From: Paenibacillus sp.
Lineage (GTDB): Bacteria > Bacillota > Bacilli > Paenibacillales > Paenibacillaceae
Reading direction: 5' to 3'
DNA length: 45,121 nucleotides
NCBI GenBank assembly: GCA_017512705.1
Contig: JAFWEX010000118.1
Span: forward strand, 1 to 45,121
Of this stretch, positions 1 to 8,337 are shown one piece after another. Each line of letters begins with the position of its first letter. The stretch's first letter is position 1. The notes beneath the pieces were generated by a model, which worked only from the letters and a program-made list of their open reading frames with translations, searched no databases and was not told the origin of the DNA. The position numbers and the translations under genes were made by a program.

Positions 1-1384
1 CCAGATAATTGCGGGCATGTTCAAGCTCGGTTTGGATCGTTACCCAGTCAAAGCCTTTATTCAGACTCAGACGAAAGAACTTGGAGAGGGCTTGAACCAG
101 CTGGATCACACTTTCCTTTTTTTCAGCTTCGGCCATCCAGATAATCGACTCCAGCGTGTTATACAAAAAATGTGGGTTAATCTGGGCTTGCAGCGTACGT
201 AGTTCGGCGATTTTAACTTGCTCATTCTCCTTGATGCTTTGGTCGATCAGGGTTTTAATTTTCTCTAGCATGATGTTAAAGCTCTGTCCGAGATCTGCAA
301 TTTCGTCCGAGCCGGTAGGGGTGACCTTGACCTCCAAATACCCGTTCGCCGCTTTGCGCATTTTGTTCATGAGAATTTGTATCGGGTGGATCAGTCTATT
401 ATTCAGGAAAAAGTACAGAGAAATCGCAAAGAATGCACTTAACAAAACACTGATGATGATTAACTGGCGAATACTGTTAGCCTCCGTAATGATTTCTTGA
501 AAGGGCGCAGCGCCGATAATTTTCCACCCGGTCTGTTTGGAAGTGCTGTATACGACAAATTGCGGCTTGGAACCTGCGGACAGGTTAAAGCTACCTTGCT
601 GGGTATGAATGGGTACGGAGCTGATTTGGTTGATGATGTCTAGAGACGCCTGGCTTGAAGGTGGTTTGAAAAGTGTTTTTCCATATTGATCCGTAATATA
701 AAAGAATCCGGAATCTTTAATTTTCGTCGTGGTCAAAAAGTCATCGATGAAGGAATCATTGATATCAATCACAATAAAGCCGATGACTTCATGTGTAATC
801 CGTTCTTTGACGGTCGTCATAATTGAAAGCGCATTCTGTTTTGGGTAGACAAACCCGTCCAGACGGTTATATTCAGCATACGATGCAGCATGAGGGATGC
901 GTAAGATAGCGTTTGGGTACTGTACCAGATACTGAAAATAGGGGTTTCGAAGCGGATTACGCTCCAGCTTAAATACTCCTTTTCGTTCACTAATGCCTTT
1001 GCCATAGAAATTAACAAACGAGATGTTGAGCACTTTATCGTATTTGTACGTTTCCCGATAGAGATTGAAGGTCTGCAAAATGGCCTTAGCATCCGCATAG
1101 GACTCCGATTGAGCGTACAAATACTGTAGAACCTGTGGATTCTTCCCCAGTTCCAGCAGTCGTTCCATATCTTCAAACATGATGTCGATGTTTCTGGCAA
1201 GCTGATCAGCAGCCAGCTGTGTGGAGGCTTTGTTATGTTCCGAAACAACCGTATAGGACTTGTGGTATGAGATCAATCCAACGATAATCAGCGGTACTGA
1301 GCTGAGGATGATGAACATGCTGAGCAGTTTAAGTCTGAGGCTGGAAGCTATCCATTGAACAAGTTTCAACGTATTCCACTCCAT
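1..1384 (-). CDS. YesM-type sensor histidine kinase (C-terminus beyond left edge)
   Basis: Membrane sensor kinase of a two-component system, probably controlling the divergent sugar transporter. 461 codons are in the window. Residues about 22-42 form a first membrane helix. They are followed by an extracellular sensing region of about 260 residues (dCache-like), a second helix near 300-320, a HAMP linker ending in GSDEIADLGQSFNIM, and the His_kinase domain with QAQINPHFLYNTLE, in which His405 is the expected phospho-acceptor. The ATP-binding domain lies off the edge, as would the usual AraC-type response regulator. The start is the ATG at 1384, with a stop codon just upstream in frame. It has no good ribosome site; a GGAG inside the gene could instead drive a TTG at 1369. 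A TATAAT box on the minus strand lies at 1420-1415. Confidence 0.9.
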   Translation of the reverse strand, partial: MEWNTLKLVQWIASSLRLKLLSMFIILSSVPLIIVGLISYHKSYTVVSEHNKASTQLAADQLARNIDIMFEDMERLLELGKNPQVLQYLYAQSESYADAKAILQTFNLYRETYKYDKVLNISFVNFYGKGISERKGVFKLERNPLRNPYFQYLVQYPNAILRIPHAASYAEYNRLDGFVYPKQNALSIMTTVKERITHEVIGFIVIDINDSFIDDFLTTTKIKDSGFFYITDQYGKTLFKPPSSQASLDIINQISSVPIHTQQGSFNLSAGSKPQFVVYSTSKQTGWKIIGAAPFQEIITEANSIRQLIIISVLLSAFFAISLYFFLNNRLIHPIQILMNKMRKAANGYLEVKVTPTGSDEIADLGQSFNIMLEKIKTLIDQSIKENEQVKIAELRTLQAQINPHFLYNTLESIIWMAEAEKKESVIQLVQALSKFFRLSLNKGFDWVTIQTELEHARNYL

Positions 1385-1557
1385 CTGAAGGGATCAGGAT
1401 CCAAAGGTAGCATTATTATAACACGAATTCGGGTCATGAAAGCGTATCGCAAAATAGTACACCATTCACAAAAAAAATTACACGTTTTAATAACATGTCC
1501 TCGATAATTACTAAATTATTACATAAAATGCGTATGACATTCCATGTCTGTGTTACT

Positions 1558-1574
1558 TGTAAGCGTTTTATAAT
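1558..1574 (+). promoter_or_regulatory. cre (CcpA) box overlapping a -10 box upstream of ytfQ
   Basis: TGTAAGCGTTTTAT at 1558-1571 matches the CcpA cre consensus TGWAARCGYTWNCW at 13 of 14 positions. It overlaps TATAAT at 1569-1574, so bound CcpA would block the promoter. No convincing -35 box is present, which fits a promoter that needs an activator, possibly the response regulator partnered with the divergent kinase. The regulatory role is inferred. Confidence 0.65.
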
Positions 1575-1616
1575 GTGGACACACCACACAAGGTGAACTT
1601 AACTAGGGAGGATCAC

Positions 1617-2642
1617 ATGATGCGAACTAAAAAAAGGTGGGGACTCGCCATCACACTGGCGATGGTTATGCTTGTCAGCACAGCGTGTAACAGCGGTAAT
1701 GGAGCATCGGGTACCAATCAAGCGAGTTCAGGGGGAGATAGTGGCAGTACACCTGCGACTTCCAAGACCATTACGCTTGGTTTTTCTCAAGTGGGTGCGG
1801 AGAGCGGCTGGCGTTCAGCCAATACCAAATCGATTCAGGACTCGGCTAAAGAAGCAGGGTATGATCTGAAATTCTCCGATGCACAGCAGAAACAGGAGAA
1901 TCAGATTAAAGCTTTGCGCTCCTTTATTCAACAGAAGGTGACGGTGATTGCTTTTTCCCCTGTGGTGGAATCCGGCTGGGATACGGTTTTAAAAGAAGCG
2001 AAGGATGCAGGCATTCCTGTCATTCTGACGGATCGCGCTGTGGATTCACCGGATAAATCGTTGTACAAGACGTTTATCGGTTCCGACTTTGTAGAAGAAG
2101 GGCGTAAAGCGGGCCAGTGGCTGAACGATAAGTACAAAGATGCACAAGAAGAGATCAATATTGTTGAACTGCAGGGTACAACAGGTTCTGCACCAGCCAA
2201 TGATCGTCAGGAAGGCTTTATGGAAGTCATTGGTTCCAATGCCAAACTGAAAGTAATTGCGTCACAATCGGGCGATTTTACCCGTGCAAAAGGGAAAGAG
2301 GTTATGCAAGCATTCCTCAAAGCCCATAAGAAAATCGATGTTCTCTATGCACACAATGACGATATGGCACTTGGTGCAATTCAAGCCATTGAAGCGGCAG
2401 GTTTGAAGCCAGGCGTGGATATCACGATTATCTCTGTGGATGCCGTGAAGGATGGGATGCAGGCGGCTGCGGATGGCAAGATCAATTTCATTGTCGAATG
2501 TAACCCGCTGCTCGGCCCTCAATTAATGGAGGCCGTTCAGGCCGTAGTCGATGGCAAAGAAATTGAGCCGCGCATTGTTACGGAAGAAACGACCTTCACA
2601 TCGGAACAAGCCAAAGAAGCACTGCCAACACGTCAATATTAA
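1617..2642 (+). CDS. ytfQ: YtfQ-like sugar ABC transporter substrate-binding lipoprotein
   Basis: Extracellular sugar-binding protein of the periplasmic-binding-protein type I fold, tethered by lipid. The signal peptide ends in lipobox LVSTAC, with Cys24 as the lipidation site. The mature part follows E. coli YtfQ (galactofuranose binding) closely: GFSQVGAESGWR, QQKQENQIKALRSFI, PVVESGWD and YAHNDDMALGAIQAIEAAG. The start is ATG 1617 with AGGGAGG at 1605-1611; ATG 1620 is an equally good choice by spacing. An earlier in-frame ATG at 1575 is rejected because it precedes the ribosome site. First gene of the operon ytfQ-ytfR-ytfT-yjfF. The exact sugar cannot be read from sequence; furanose forms of galactose or arabinose are likely. 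Confidence 0.92.
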   Translation: MMRTKKRWGLAITLAMVMLVSTACNSGNGASGTNQASSGGDSGSTPATSKTITLGFSQVGAESGWRSANTKSIQDSAKEAGYDLKFSDAQQKQENQIKALRSFIQQKVTVIAFSPVVESGWDTVLKEAKDAGIPVILTDRAVDSPDKSLYKTFIGSDFVEEGRKAGQWLNDKYKDAQEEINIVELQGTTGSAPANDRQEGFMEVIGSNAKLKVIASQSGDFTRAKGKEVMQAFLKAHKKIDVLYAHNDDMALGAIQAIEAAGLKPGVDITIISVDAVKDGMQAAADGKINFIVECNPLLGPQLMEAVQAVVDGKEIEPRIVTEETTFTSEQAKEALPTRQY

Positions 2643-2663
2643 AAGCAGCTGCGGTTAACACCG

Positions 2664-2704
2664 AAAAGTCATTTTCGACCTCGCTGTCGTTAAATGACTT
2701 TTTT
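2664..2704 (+). terminator. Hairpin terminator between ytfQ and ytfR
   Basis: An 11-bp perfect stem (AAAAGTCATTT at 2664-2674 with AAATGACTTTT at 2692-2702) runs into a T tract. It sits inside the operon, so it probably lets only part of the transcription through. The abundant binding protein would then be made in excess over the membrane components. Confidence 0.85.
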
Positions 2705-2763
2705 CTATCCGATCAGAGGTCTGAGCGGTTAAGAACAGCTTTTACCAGAAAGGAGAGATGGAT

Positions 2764-4296
2764 ATGGAAGATCATCAGACACCCATCCTGCAGATGACGG
2801 GCATTACCAAGCGTTTCCCAGGCGTTAAAGCACTCTCTAACGTCAGCTTTCGCCTGTTTCCAGGCGAGATTCACGCGCTGATGGGTGAGAATGGTGCGGG
2901 AAAATCAACGCTGATCAAAGTACTAACAGGTGTGTATTCGATTGACGAAGGCACGGTAACGATGGACAACCGGACTCTTGCCATATCGGGTCCGCTTGAG
3001 GCACAGAGAGCGGGGATCAGCACGGTGTATCAGGAGGTGAATCTTTGCCCAAATCTGACGGTAGCAGAGAACATTTATATCGGGCGGGAGCCGATGAAGT
3101 TTGGCCGAATCAACTGGAAACAGATGAACCAAGATGCAGAGAAGCTTTTGAGAGAACGATTAAATCTGGTCATCGATGTGAAAGTGCCATTGCAGACGTA
3201 TTCCGTAGCGGTACAGCAACTCATCGCAATAGCAAGAGCCCTTAGTATCTCGGCCAAAGTACTTATTTTAGATGAACCCACTTCCAGTCTGGATAAAAAT
3301 GAAGTGCAGCAACTCTTCCAGATTATGCGCAAGCTGAAGCATGAAGGATTAGCGATCTTGTTCGTCACTCACTTTCTTGACCAAGTGTATGAAATGTCCG
3401 ACCGTCTGACTGTGCTCCGCAATGGGGAACTGGAAGGGGAGTACATTGCCGCAACGCTACCACGTATGGAACTCGTGCTGAAGATGATTGGCAAAGAGCT
3501 CGAAGTGCTGGATGAACTTCCAAAGTCAACGAGCGAAGGGAAGGCAGAGGGGAAGGATGACGCAGACGCAGGAGAGATGTTGATTATGGCAACTGGGCTC
3601 GGTCGAAAAGGAGCCATTGATCCATTCGATTTGACGATTCGTAAAGGGGAGGTCGTTGGGCTAGCTGGCTTGCTCGGATCTGGCCGTACCGAGATCGCTC
3701 GTCTGATCTTTGGCGCAGATCGTGCGGATGAAGGCAAGCTGATCGTTGCAGATACAGGCAACACGGTAAAGTCCCCGCGGCATGCGATTGACCAGCATAT
3801 TGCCTTCTGCTCGGAGAATCGCAAAACGGAAGGCATCATTGACGACCTGACGATCAGGGAGAATATTATTCTTGCCTATCAGGCGACACGCGGGTGGTCG
3901 AAACCCATTTCTCGTAAAAAGCAGGATGAGCTAGCGGAGAAATATATCAATCTGTTACAGATCCATCCTAAAAATCCAGAGCAGTTGATCAAAAATCTGA
4001 GTGGTGGCAATCAGCAAAAAGTATTACTTGCCCGCTGGTTATTGATGAATCCCGATCTGCTGATCCTCGATGAACCTACACGCGGTATCGATATCGGGGC
4101 GAAGGCAGAAATTCAGAAATTAGTCCTTTCGCTGTCGAAGCAAGGGATGGGTGTGCTGTTTATTTCCTCGGAACTGGAAGAAGTGATTCGGGTTAGCGAC
4201 AGGGTCGCTGTGCTGCGAGACCGAAAAAAAGTAAAAGAACTCCATGGAGAACAGATCAATCAACAGCAAATTATGAAAGCAATGGCAGGAGGTTGA
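2764..4296 (+). CDS. ytfR: YtfR-like sugar ABC transporter ATP-binding protein (two NBDs)
   Basis: Cytoplasmic ATPase that powers the importer; 510 residues with two fused nucleotide-binding domains, the normal length for the RbsA/YtfR class. NBD1 has Walker A GENGAGKST (residues 41-49) and Walker B VLILDEPTSSLD, but a degenerate signature (VAVQQLIAIARAL). NBD2 has a degenerate Walker A (LLGSGRTE), an intact signature LSGGNQQK and Walker B LLILDEPTRGID. This complementary degeneration is typical of the family. The start is ATG 2764, 8 nt after AGGAG; ATG 2758 is in frame but almost touches the ribosome site. ytfT follows after 7 nt. Confidence 0.93.
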   Translation: MEDHQTPILQMTGITKRFPGVKALSNVSFRLFPGEIHALMGENGAGKSTLIKVLTGVYSIDEGTVTMDNRTLAISGPLEAQRAGISTVYQEVNLCPNLTVAENIYIGREPMKFGRINWKQMNQDAEKLLRERLNLVIDVKVPLQTYSVAVQQLIAIARALSISAKVLILDEPTSSLDKNEVQQLFQIMRKLKHEGLAILFVTHFLDQVYEMSDRLTVLRNGELEGEYIAATLPRMELVLKMIGKELEVLDELPKSTSEGKAEGKDDADAGEMLIMATGLGRKGAIDPFDLTIRKGEVVGLAGLLGSGRTEIARLIFGADRADEGKLIVADTGNTVKSPRHAIDQHIAFCSENRKTEGIIDDLTIRENIILAYQATRGWSKPISRKKQDELAEKYINLLQIHPKNPEQLIKNLSGGNQQKVLLARWLLMNPDLLILDEPTRGIDIGAKAEIQKLVLSLSKQGMGVLFISSELEEVIRVSDRVAVLRDRKKVKELHGEQINQQQIMKAMAGG

Positions 4297-4303
4297 CGTA
4301 CGG

Positions 4304-5344
4304 ATGAGCAGAATGCGAAAACATCATTTGTTCTGGCCGCTATGTATGCTCGGGTTACTTTTATTATTTAATTTGCTCTATTCACCTGATTTTTTCTCGC
4401 TGGTGATGCGTGAGGGGAATCTGTACGGCAGTTTGATCGATATTCTTAATTTTGGTGCACCGCTGATTCTGGTCTCGATTGGTATGACCCTGGTGATCGC
4501 TACCGGTGGCATAGATCTATCCGTAGGTTCGATCGTTGCCATCTCAGGAGCCATGGCTTGTATGACCATTAGCAAAGGAACCGATCAAAGCTCGCTCTGG
4601 CTTGTTCTGAGTGCGCTTGCGTTATCCATCGGTCTATCACTGGTTTTGGGAGTGTGGAACGGAGCACTGGTTTCTGTAGCCAGAATCCAGCCGATCATTG
4701 CAACCCTCATTCTGATGGTGGCTGGGCGCGGTGTTGCCCAATTGATCACGGATGGGCAGATCATTACGGTGTCCAATGCACAATATCAGTACATTGGCGC
4801 AGGGTCACTCGCGACGTTACCGTTCTCGATATTCATCGTACTGACCGTACTGCTTATTTCCGTTTTACTCACCCGAAAAACAGCACTAGGGCTGTTTATC
4901 GAGTCGGTTGGGAATAACGCGCGTGCCAGTCAACTTGCAGGTATTCGTTCCAAAACCGTCATTCTCGCCGTTTACGTGTTCTGCGGTCTCTGTGCTGGCA
5001 TTGCTGGACTAATTCTTAGCTCCAATGTATCCAGTGCGGACGGGAATAACGCCGGACTCTGGTATGAGCTGGACGCTATTCTAGCTGTCGTGATTGGCGG
5101 AACTTCATTGAACGGTGGACGATTCTATCTGATGGGTACAGTGGTCGGCGCGCTGATCATCCAAACCTTAACGACAACGATCTACATGATTGGTGTACCG
5201 CCCGAGGTTACACTTGTTGTCAAAGCCTTTGTTGTACTGGCCGTATGTTTAATCCAATCTGAGGCTTTCCGCAAGTCCATGGCAGATCGCCTGAAGAAGC
5301 GGAAATTTCCAGCTGAACAAGGGGTGAATCGCCATGTATCTTAA
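4304..5344 (+). CDS. ytfT: YtfT-like sugar ABC transporter permease
   Basis: Inner-membrane permease of the BPD_transp_2 (ribose/galactofuranose) family, 346 residues with about eight to ten hydrophobic segments. The conserved stretches GMTLVIATGGIDLSVG, ILMVAGRGVAQLIT and AGLWYELDAILAVVIGGTSL match E. coli YtfT as I remember it. AGGAGG at 4287-4292 lies 11 nt before the ATG, inside the end of ytfR. The final codons overlap the start of yjfF by 11 bases. It is expected to pair with YjfF as a heterodimeric channel energised by YtfR. Confidence 0.92.
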   Translation: MSRMRKHHLFWPLCMLGLLLLFNLLYSPDFFSLVMREGNLYGSLIDILNFGAPLILVSIGMTLVIATGGIDLSVGSIVAISGAMACMTISKGTDQSSLWLVLSALALSIGLSLVLGVWNGALVSVARIQPIIATLILMVAGRGVAQLITDGQIITVSNAQYQYIGAGSLATLPFSIFIVLTVLLISVLLTRKTALGLFIESVGNNARASQLAGIRSKTVILAVYVFCGLCAGIAGLILSSNVSSADGNNAGLWYELDAILAVVIGGTSLNGGRFYLMGTVVGALIIQTLTTTIYMIGVPPEVTLVVKAFVVLAVCLIQSEAFRKSMADRLKKRKFPAEQGVNRHVS

Positions 5345-6308
5345 TCGAAAGCTTCTCCCGGTTCTGGTCACCTTTGGGTTACTGGCCGTCATGATTGCTA
5401 TTGGCTCATTCCGTTACACCGGTTTCTTTTCCACCCAAGTTTTGTTTAATCTACTGATTGATAATGCCTTTTTGATCATTACGGCGATTGGCATGACCTT
5501 TGTGATCGTATCCGGGGGCATTGATCTGTCCGTTGGTTCGGTCATAGCGCTGACCACAATTATTAGTGCAAGTCTGGTTGAAAAACAGGGCTGGTCCCCT
5601 ACGGTGGTCATTCCGATGGTACTGATTATGGGTGCGGTGTTTGGTACATTGATGGGTGCAATTATTCATTATTTCAAAATACAACCCTTCATCGTTACAC
5701 TCGCTGGCATGTTTCTGGCAAGAGGGCTCTGTTATGTCATCAGTACCGATACCATTACGATTACCAACGCGTTCTATACCGATGTTGCACAGGCCAAGAT
5801 TCCGCTTCCTGGCGGCAGCTTCGTCTCTATTAATGTGCTCATTGCTCTAATCATATTAGTGCTTGCTATTTTCCTAGCCCATTACACCCGTTTTGGACGC
5901 AATGTGTATGCCATTGGCGGAAGTGAACAATCGGCCGTGTTAATGGGGTTACCTGTAGCCAGAACGAAAATTTTAGTATATACGTTCAGTGGTTTTTGCT
6001 CTGCACTCGCGGGTGTAGTGTTTACATTCTATATGTTATCCGGTTACGGATTACATGCGATGGGTCTGGAGCTGGATACGATTGCTGCGGTTGTTATCGG
6101 TGGAACATTGCTGACGGGTGGCGTTGGTTACGTAGCCGGCACGTTCCTTGGTGTATTGATCCAAGGGGTTATCCAAACTATAATTAGTTTCGAAGGCACG
6201 CTTAGTTCGTGGTGGACAAAGATTGTCATCGGTCTGATGTTGTTTGTTTTTATATTATTCCAACGTCTTCTCAGTGAACGTCGTATCTCCGCCAAATCCC
6301 TGCATTAA
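5334..6308 (+). CDS. yjfF: YjfF-like sugar ABC transporter permease
   Basis: Second permease of the importer, 324 residues, same family as the preceding gene. The motifs GMTFVIVSGGIDLSVGSV, FIVTLAGMFLARG and ELDTIAAVVIGGTLLTGG fit the YjfF branch. The start ATG lies inside the 3' end of ytfT (11-base overlap), which implies translational coupling. No terminator follows before the next gene, another binding protein 122 bases on, so read-through is possible. Confidence 0.92.
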   Translation: MYLNRKLLPVLVTFGLLAVMIAIGSFRYTGFFSTQVLFNLLIDNAFLIITAIGMTFVIVSGGIDLSVGSVIALTTIISASLVEKQGWSPTVVIPMVLIMGAVFGTLMGAIIHYFKIQPFIVTLAGMFLARGLCYVISTDTITITNAFYTDVAQAKIPLPGGSFVSINVLIALIILVLAIFLAHYTRFGRNVYAIGGSEQSAVLMGLPVARTKILVYTFSGFCSALAGVVFTFYMLSGYGLHAMGLELDTIAAVVIGGTLLTGGVGYVAGTFLGVLIQGVIQTIISFEGTLSSWWTKIVIGLMLFVFILFQRLLSERRISAKSLH

Positions 6309-6344
6309 CCTACTTAACATAAATGAATGACCCCTCAGTATGCA

Positions 6345-6371
6345 TTGGCATGGATGATGAGCACATATAAT
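6345..6371 (+). promoter_or_regulatory. Weak candidate promoter before the second binding protein
   Basis: TTGGCA at 6345-6350 and TATAAT at 6366-6371 are separated by only 15 bases, shorter than optimal. It could give separate transcription of the second binding-protein gene. Confidence 0.3.
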
Positions 6372-6430
6372 CGATTTGTTGTGAAAGGTTGAACGGTTAC
6401 GAATGTTGTTAAAGGAGGGGGAGGGATTCG

Positions 6431-7480
6431 GTGAAAAAAGTGACGAGCTGGTTGTGTATGCTGCTTCTGTTATGTCTTGCTGGCTGCACTGCGGAGAACC
6501 CCGAGTCCAAGCCTATTCCCGTTCCATCGAATGTTGATTCTCTGCCCTCGATTGAGGAATGGATGCAATCACCTGAATACAACATGCCTTCCAAAGAATC
6601 GATTATATTGGGCTTTTCGCAGCTGGGTACAGAGAGTGCTTGGCGTATCGCCAATTCGACCTCGATTCAGGATGCCGCCAAGGAATCGGGAATTACCCTG
6701 ATCATTAAAAATGCAGAGCAGTCTCAGAAGAAACAATTTGAGGCTGTTCGTTCTTTTATCAGGAAAAGGGTGGATGTGATCGCGATTGCACCAGTCGTGG
6801 AATCCGGCTGGGATGACATTCTGCTAGAGGCGAAGCAAGCCGGAATTCCCGTCATCATCGTAGATCGATCCGTTGACGTTCAGGATCATTCTCTTTTTGT
6901 AACGACGATCGGGTCGGACTTCTATGAAGAGGGCGTAAAAGCTGGGAAGTATATTCAGGATCGGCTGCGGAATGAGCCAGGAATGATTCGAATAGCTGAG
7001 TTGCAGGGAACAAGTGGATCTACGCCTTCCATCCAGCGGGGCGAGGGGTTTAGAAGCGTCTTAGGGGACAAAGGCCACATCATATTCTCGCACAGTGCGC
7101 CTGCTGATTTTACAGAGAACAAGGGCAGGCAGGTGATGAAGGATTTCCTTCAGGTGTCAGAGGAGGAGAGGCCGCAGGTTCTTTTTGCTCATAATGATGA
7201 GATGGCTTTTGGTGCCATTCAGGCGATTCAGGAGGCAGGGTTAAAACCGGGCGAGGATATAGTTATTGTGTCAGTAGACGGTTCACGAAAAGCACTGGGG
7301 ATACTGGCGAGTGGAAAGATTAACGCCGTAGTGGAATGTAATCCCCTTCTGGGACCGCAGCTCATGCAGGCAACCAAAGAGATTATGGCAGGGCGTACAC
7401 TACCCAAACGCATGGTGCCCCGAGAGGATATTTTTACACAAGAAAGTGCGAAGCGTGAGATGGTTCATCGAAAATTTTAG
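6431..7480 (+). CDS. Second YtfQ-like sugar-binding lipoprotein (paralogue)
   Basis: A 349-residue lipoprotein with lipobox CLAGC (Cys19), clearly a paralogue of the binding protein at 1617. Shared blocks include GFSQ.G.ES.WR.AN, PVVESGWD, IGSDF.EEG.KAG, AHNDEMAFGAIQAIQEAGLKPG and ECNPLLGPQLM. It differs by an insert of about 25 residues between the lipid anchor and the folded domain (near residues 20-55, rich in Pro, Ser and Glu). The start is GTG 6431, with GAGGG at 6421-6425 and AGGAGG further upstream. It may widen the range of sugars accepted by the same permeases or act as a sensor partner for the membrane kinase at 1-1384; both are inferences. Confidence 0.88.
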   Translation: MKKVTSWLCMLLLLCLAGCTAENPESKPIPVPSNVDSLPSIEEWMQSPEYNMPSKESIILGFSQLGTESAWRIANSTSIQDAAKESGITLIIKNAEQSQKKQFEAVRSFIRKRVDVIAIAPVVESGWDDILLEAKQAGIPVIIVDRSVDVQDHSLFVTTIGSDFYEEGVKAGKYIQDRLRNEPGMIRIAELQGTSGSTPSIQRGEGFRSVLGDKGHIIFSHSAPADFTENKGRQVMKDFLQVSEEERPQVLFAHNDEMAFGAIQAIQEAGLKPGEDIVIVSVDGSRKALGILASGKINAVVECNPLLGPQLMQATKEIMAGRTLPKRMVPREDIFTQESAKREMVHRKF

Positions 7481-7583
7481 CGGAGTTCATTAAGAAATCA
7501 ATCATATCGTTCTAGTACGAACCAATGTTTTAGCAGCATTTGATCGGATAGAGTGGCATAAAATGACCCTATTATCCTGTTGG

Positions 7584-7611
7584 GCAATCCCGACGGGATT
7601 TTGCATTTTTA
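7584..7611 (+). terminator. Probable terminator of the sugar transporter operon
   Basis: The stem AATCCC/GGGATT with a 3-base loop, extended imperfectly by GCAA/TTGC, precedes TTGCATTTTT. It lies 105 bases after the second binding-protein gene. Confidence 0.55.
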
Positions 7612-7664
7612 TTGAAGATACCTTAGTATGTTGTCAAAAAGATCCAAATTAGAGGAGTGATCGT

Positions 7665-8192
7665 ATGATCATCATGATTAACGGTGCATTTGGTTCCGGC
7701 AAGACTTCTGCTGCTAGAGCATTACAGCCAAGAGTCGAGAACAGTATGATCTTCGATCCCGAAGAAATTGGCTATATGCTTAGAAAGCTTCTACCCGAGG
7801 AACATCGGGAGGAACAGGAGCGTACTGATGATTTTCAAGATATTGAGCTATGGAAAGTGTTAACGGTAAACGCGGCCCGAGAGGTGAAGTCTAAATATAA
7901 TAAACATCTGATTGTTCCCATGACACTGTATAAAAAAGAGAACTTTGATTACATCTATAACGGATTGAAGGAAATCGATGAGGACTTACATCATTTTTGT
8001 CTAACGGCTGATGTAGAGACAATATATGAACGCCTTGCTAAACGCGGGGATGAATTTGGCGGCTGGCAATATCAACAAGCACCGAAGTGTGTTGAAGCAT
8101 TCAAGTCAGATGCCTATGACACGCGTATTGCCACAGATCATCTGGAGACCGGTGAAGTGATTGATATCATTTTGGAAAAAGTGAAGGATTGA
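7665..8192 (+). CDS. TmrB-like P-loop protein
   Basis: Small cytoplasmic P-loop protein, 175 residues. Walker A lies at residues 7-14 (GAFGSGKT), followed by FDPEEIGYMLR and HLIVPMTLYKKENFDYI. These resemble Bacillus subtilis TmrB, an ATP-binding tunicamycin-resistance protein, in both order and wording. Whether it confers tunicamycin tolerance here is unknown; many TmrB-like proteins have no tested function. The start ATG 7665 follows GAGGAGTG. It is transcribed alone or with the next gene. Confidence 0.82.
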   Translation: MIIMINGAFGSGKTSAARALQPRVENSMIFDPEEIGYMLRKLLPEEHREEQERTDDFQDIELWKVLTVNAAREVKSKYNKHLIVPMTLYKKENFDYIYNGLKEIDEDLHHFCLTADVETIYERLAKRGDEFGGWQYQQAPKCVEAFKSDAYDTRIATDHLETGEVIDIILEKVKD

Positions 8193-8337
8193 TTATTATG
8201 CTGATGATGATAAGAGGACAAAGCTAATCATGTGGTGATGTGAGTGGGAAGTTTGTGAGTACTGGATCATTCTATGGTTGGATAGACCATGATATTCTTT
8301 AGGAGTACAATAGGGAAGGTGTAAGAACTTGGAATAA

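Noticed and set aside
817-1248. Minus-strand open frame of 143 codons
   Set aside because: It is out of frame with, and fully inside, the sensor kinase whose own frame gives a clear YesM-type protein; the translation has no recognisable domain.
1434-1448. cre-like sequence TGAAAGCGTATCGC upstream of the sensor kinase
   Set aside because: Only the left half and core match; the right half fails at several positions, so it is weaker than the box at 1558.
3369-3839. Minus-strand open frame of 156 codons inside ytfR
   Set aside because: Antisense shadow of a well-conserved ATPase; Ser/Pro-rich translation with no domain.
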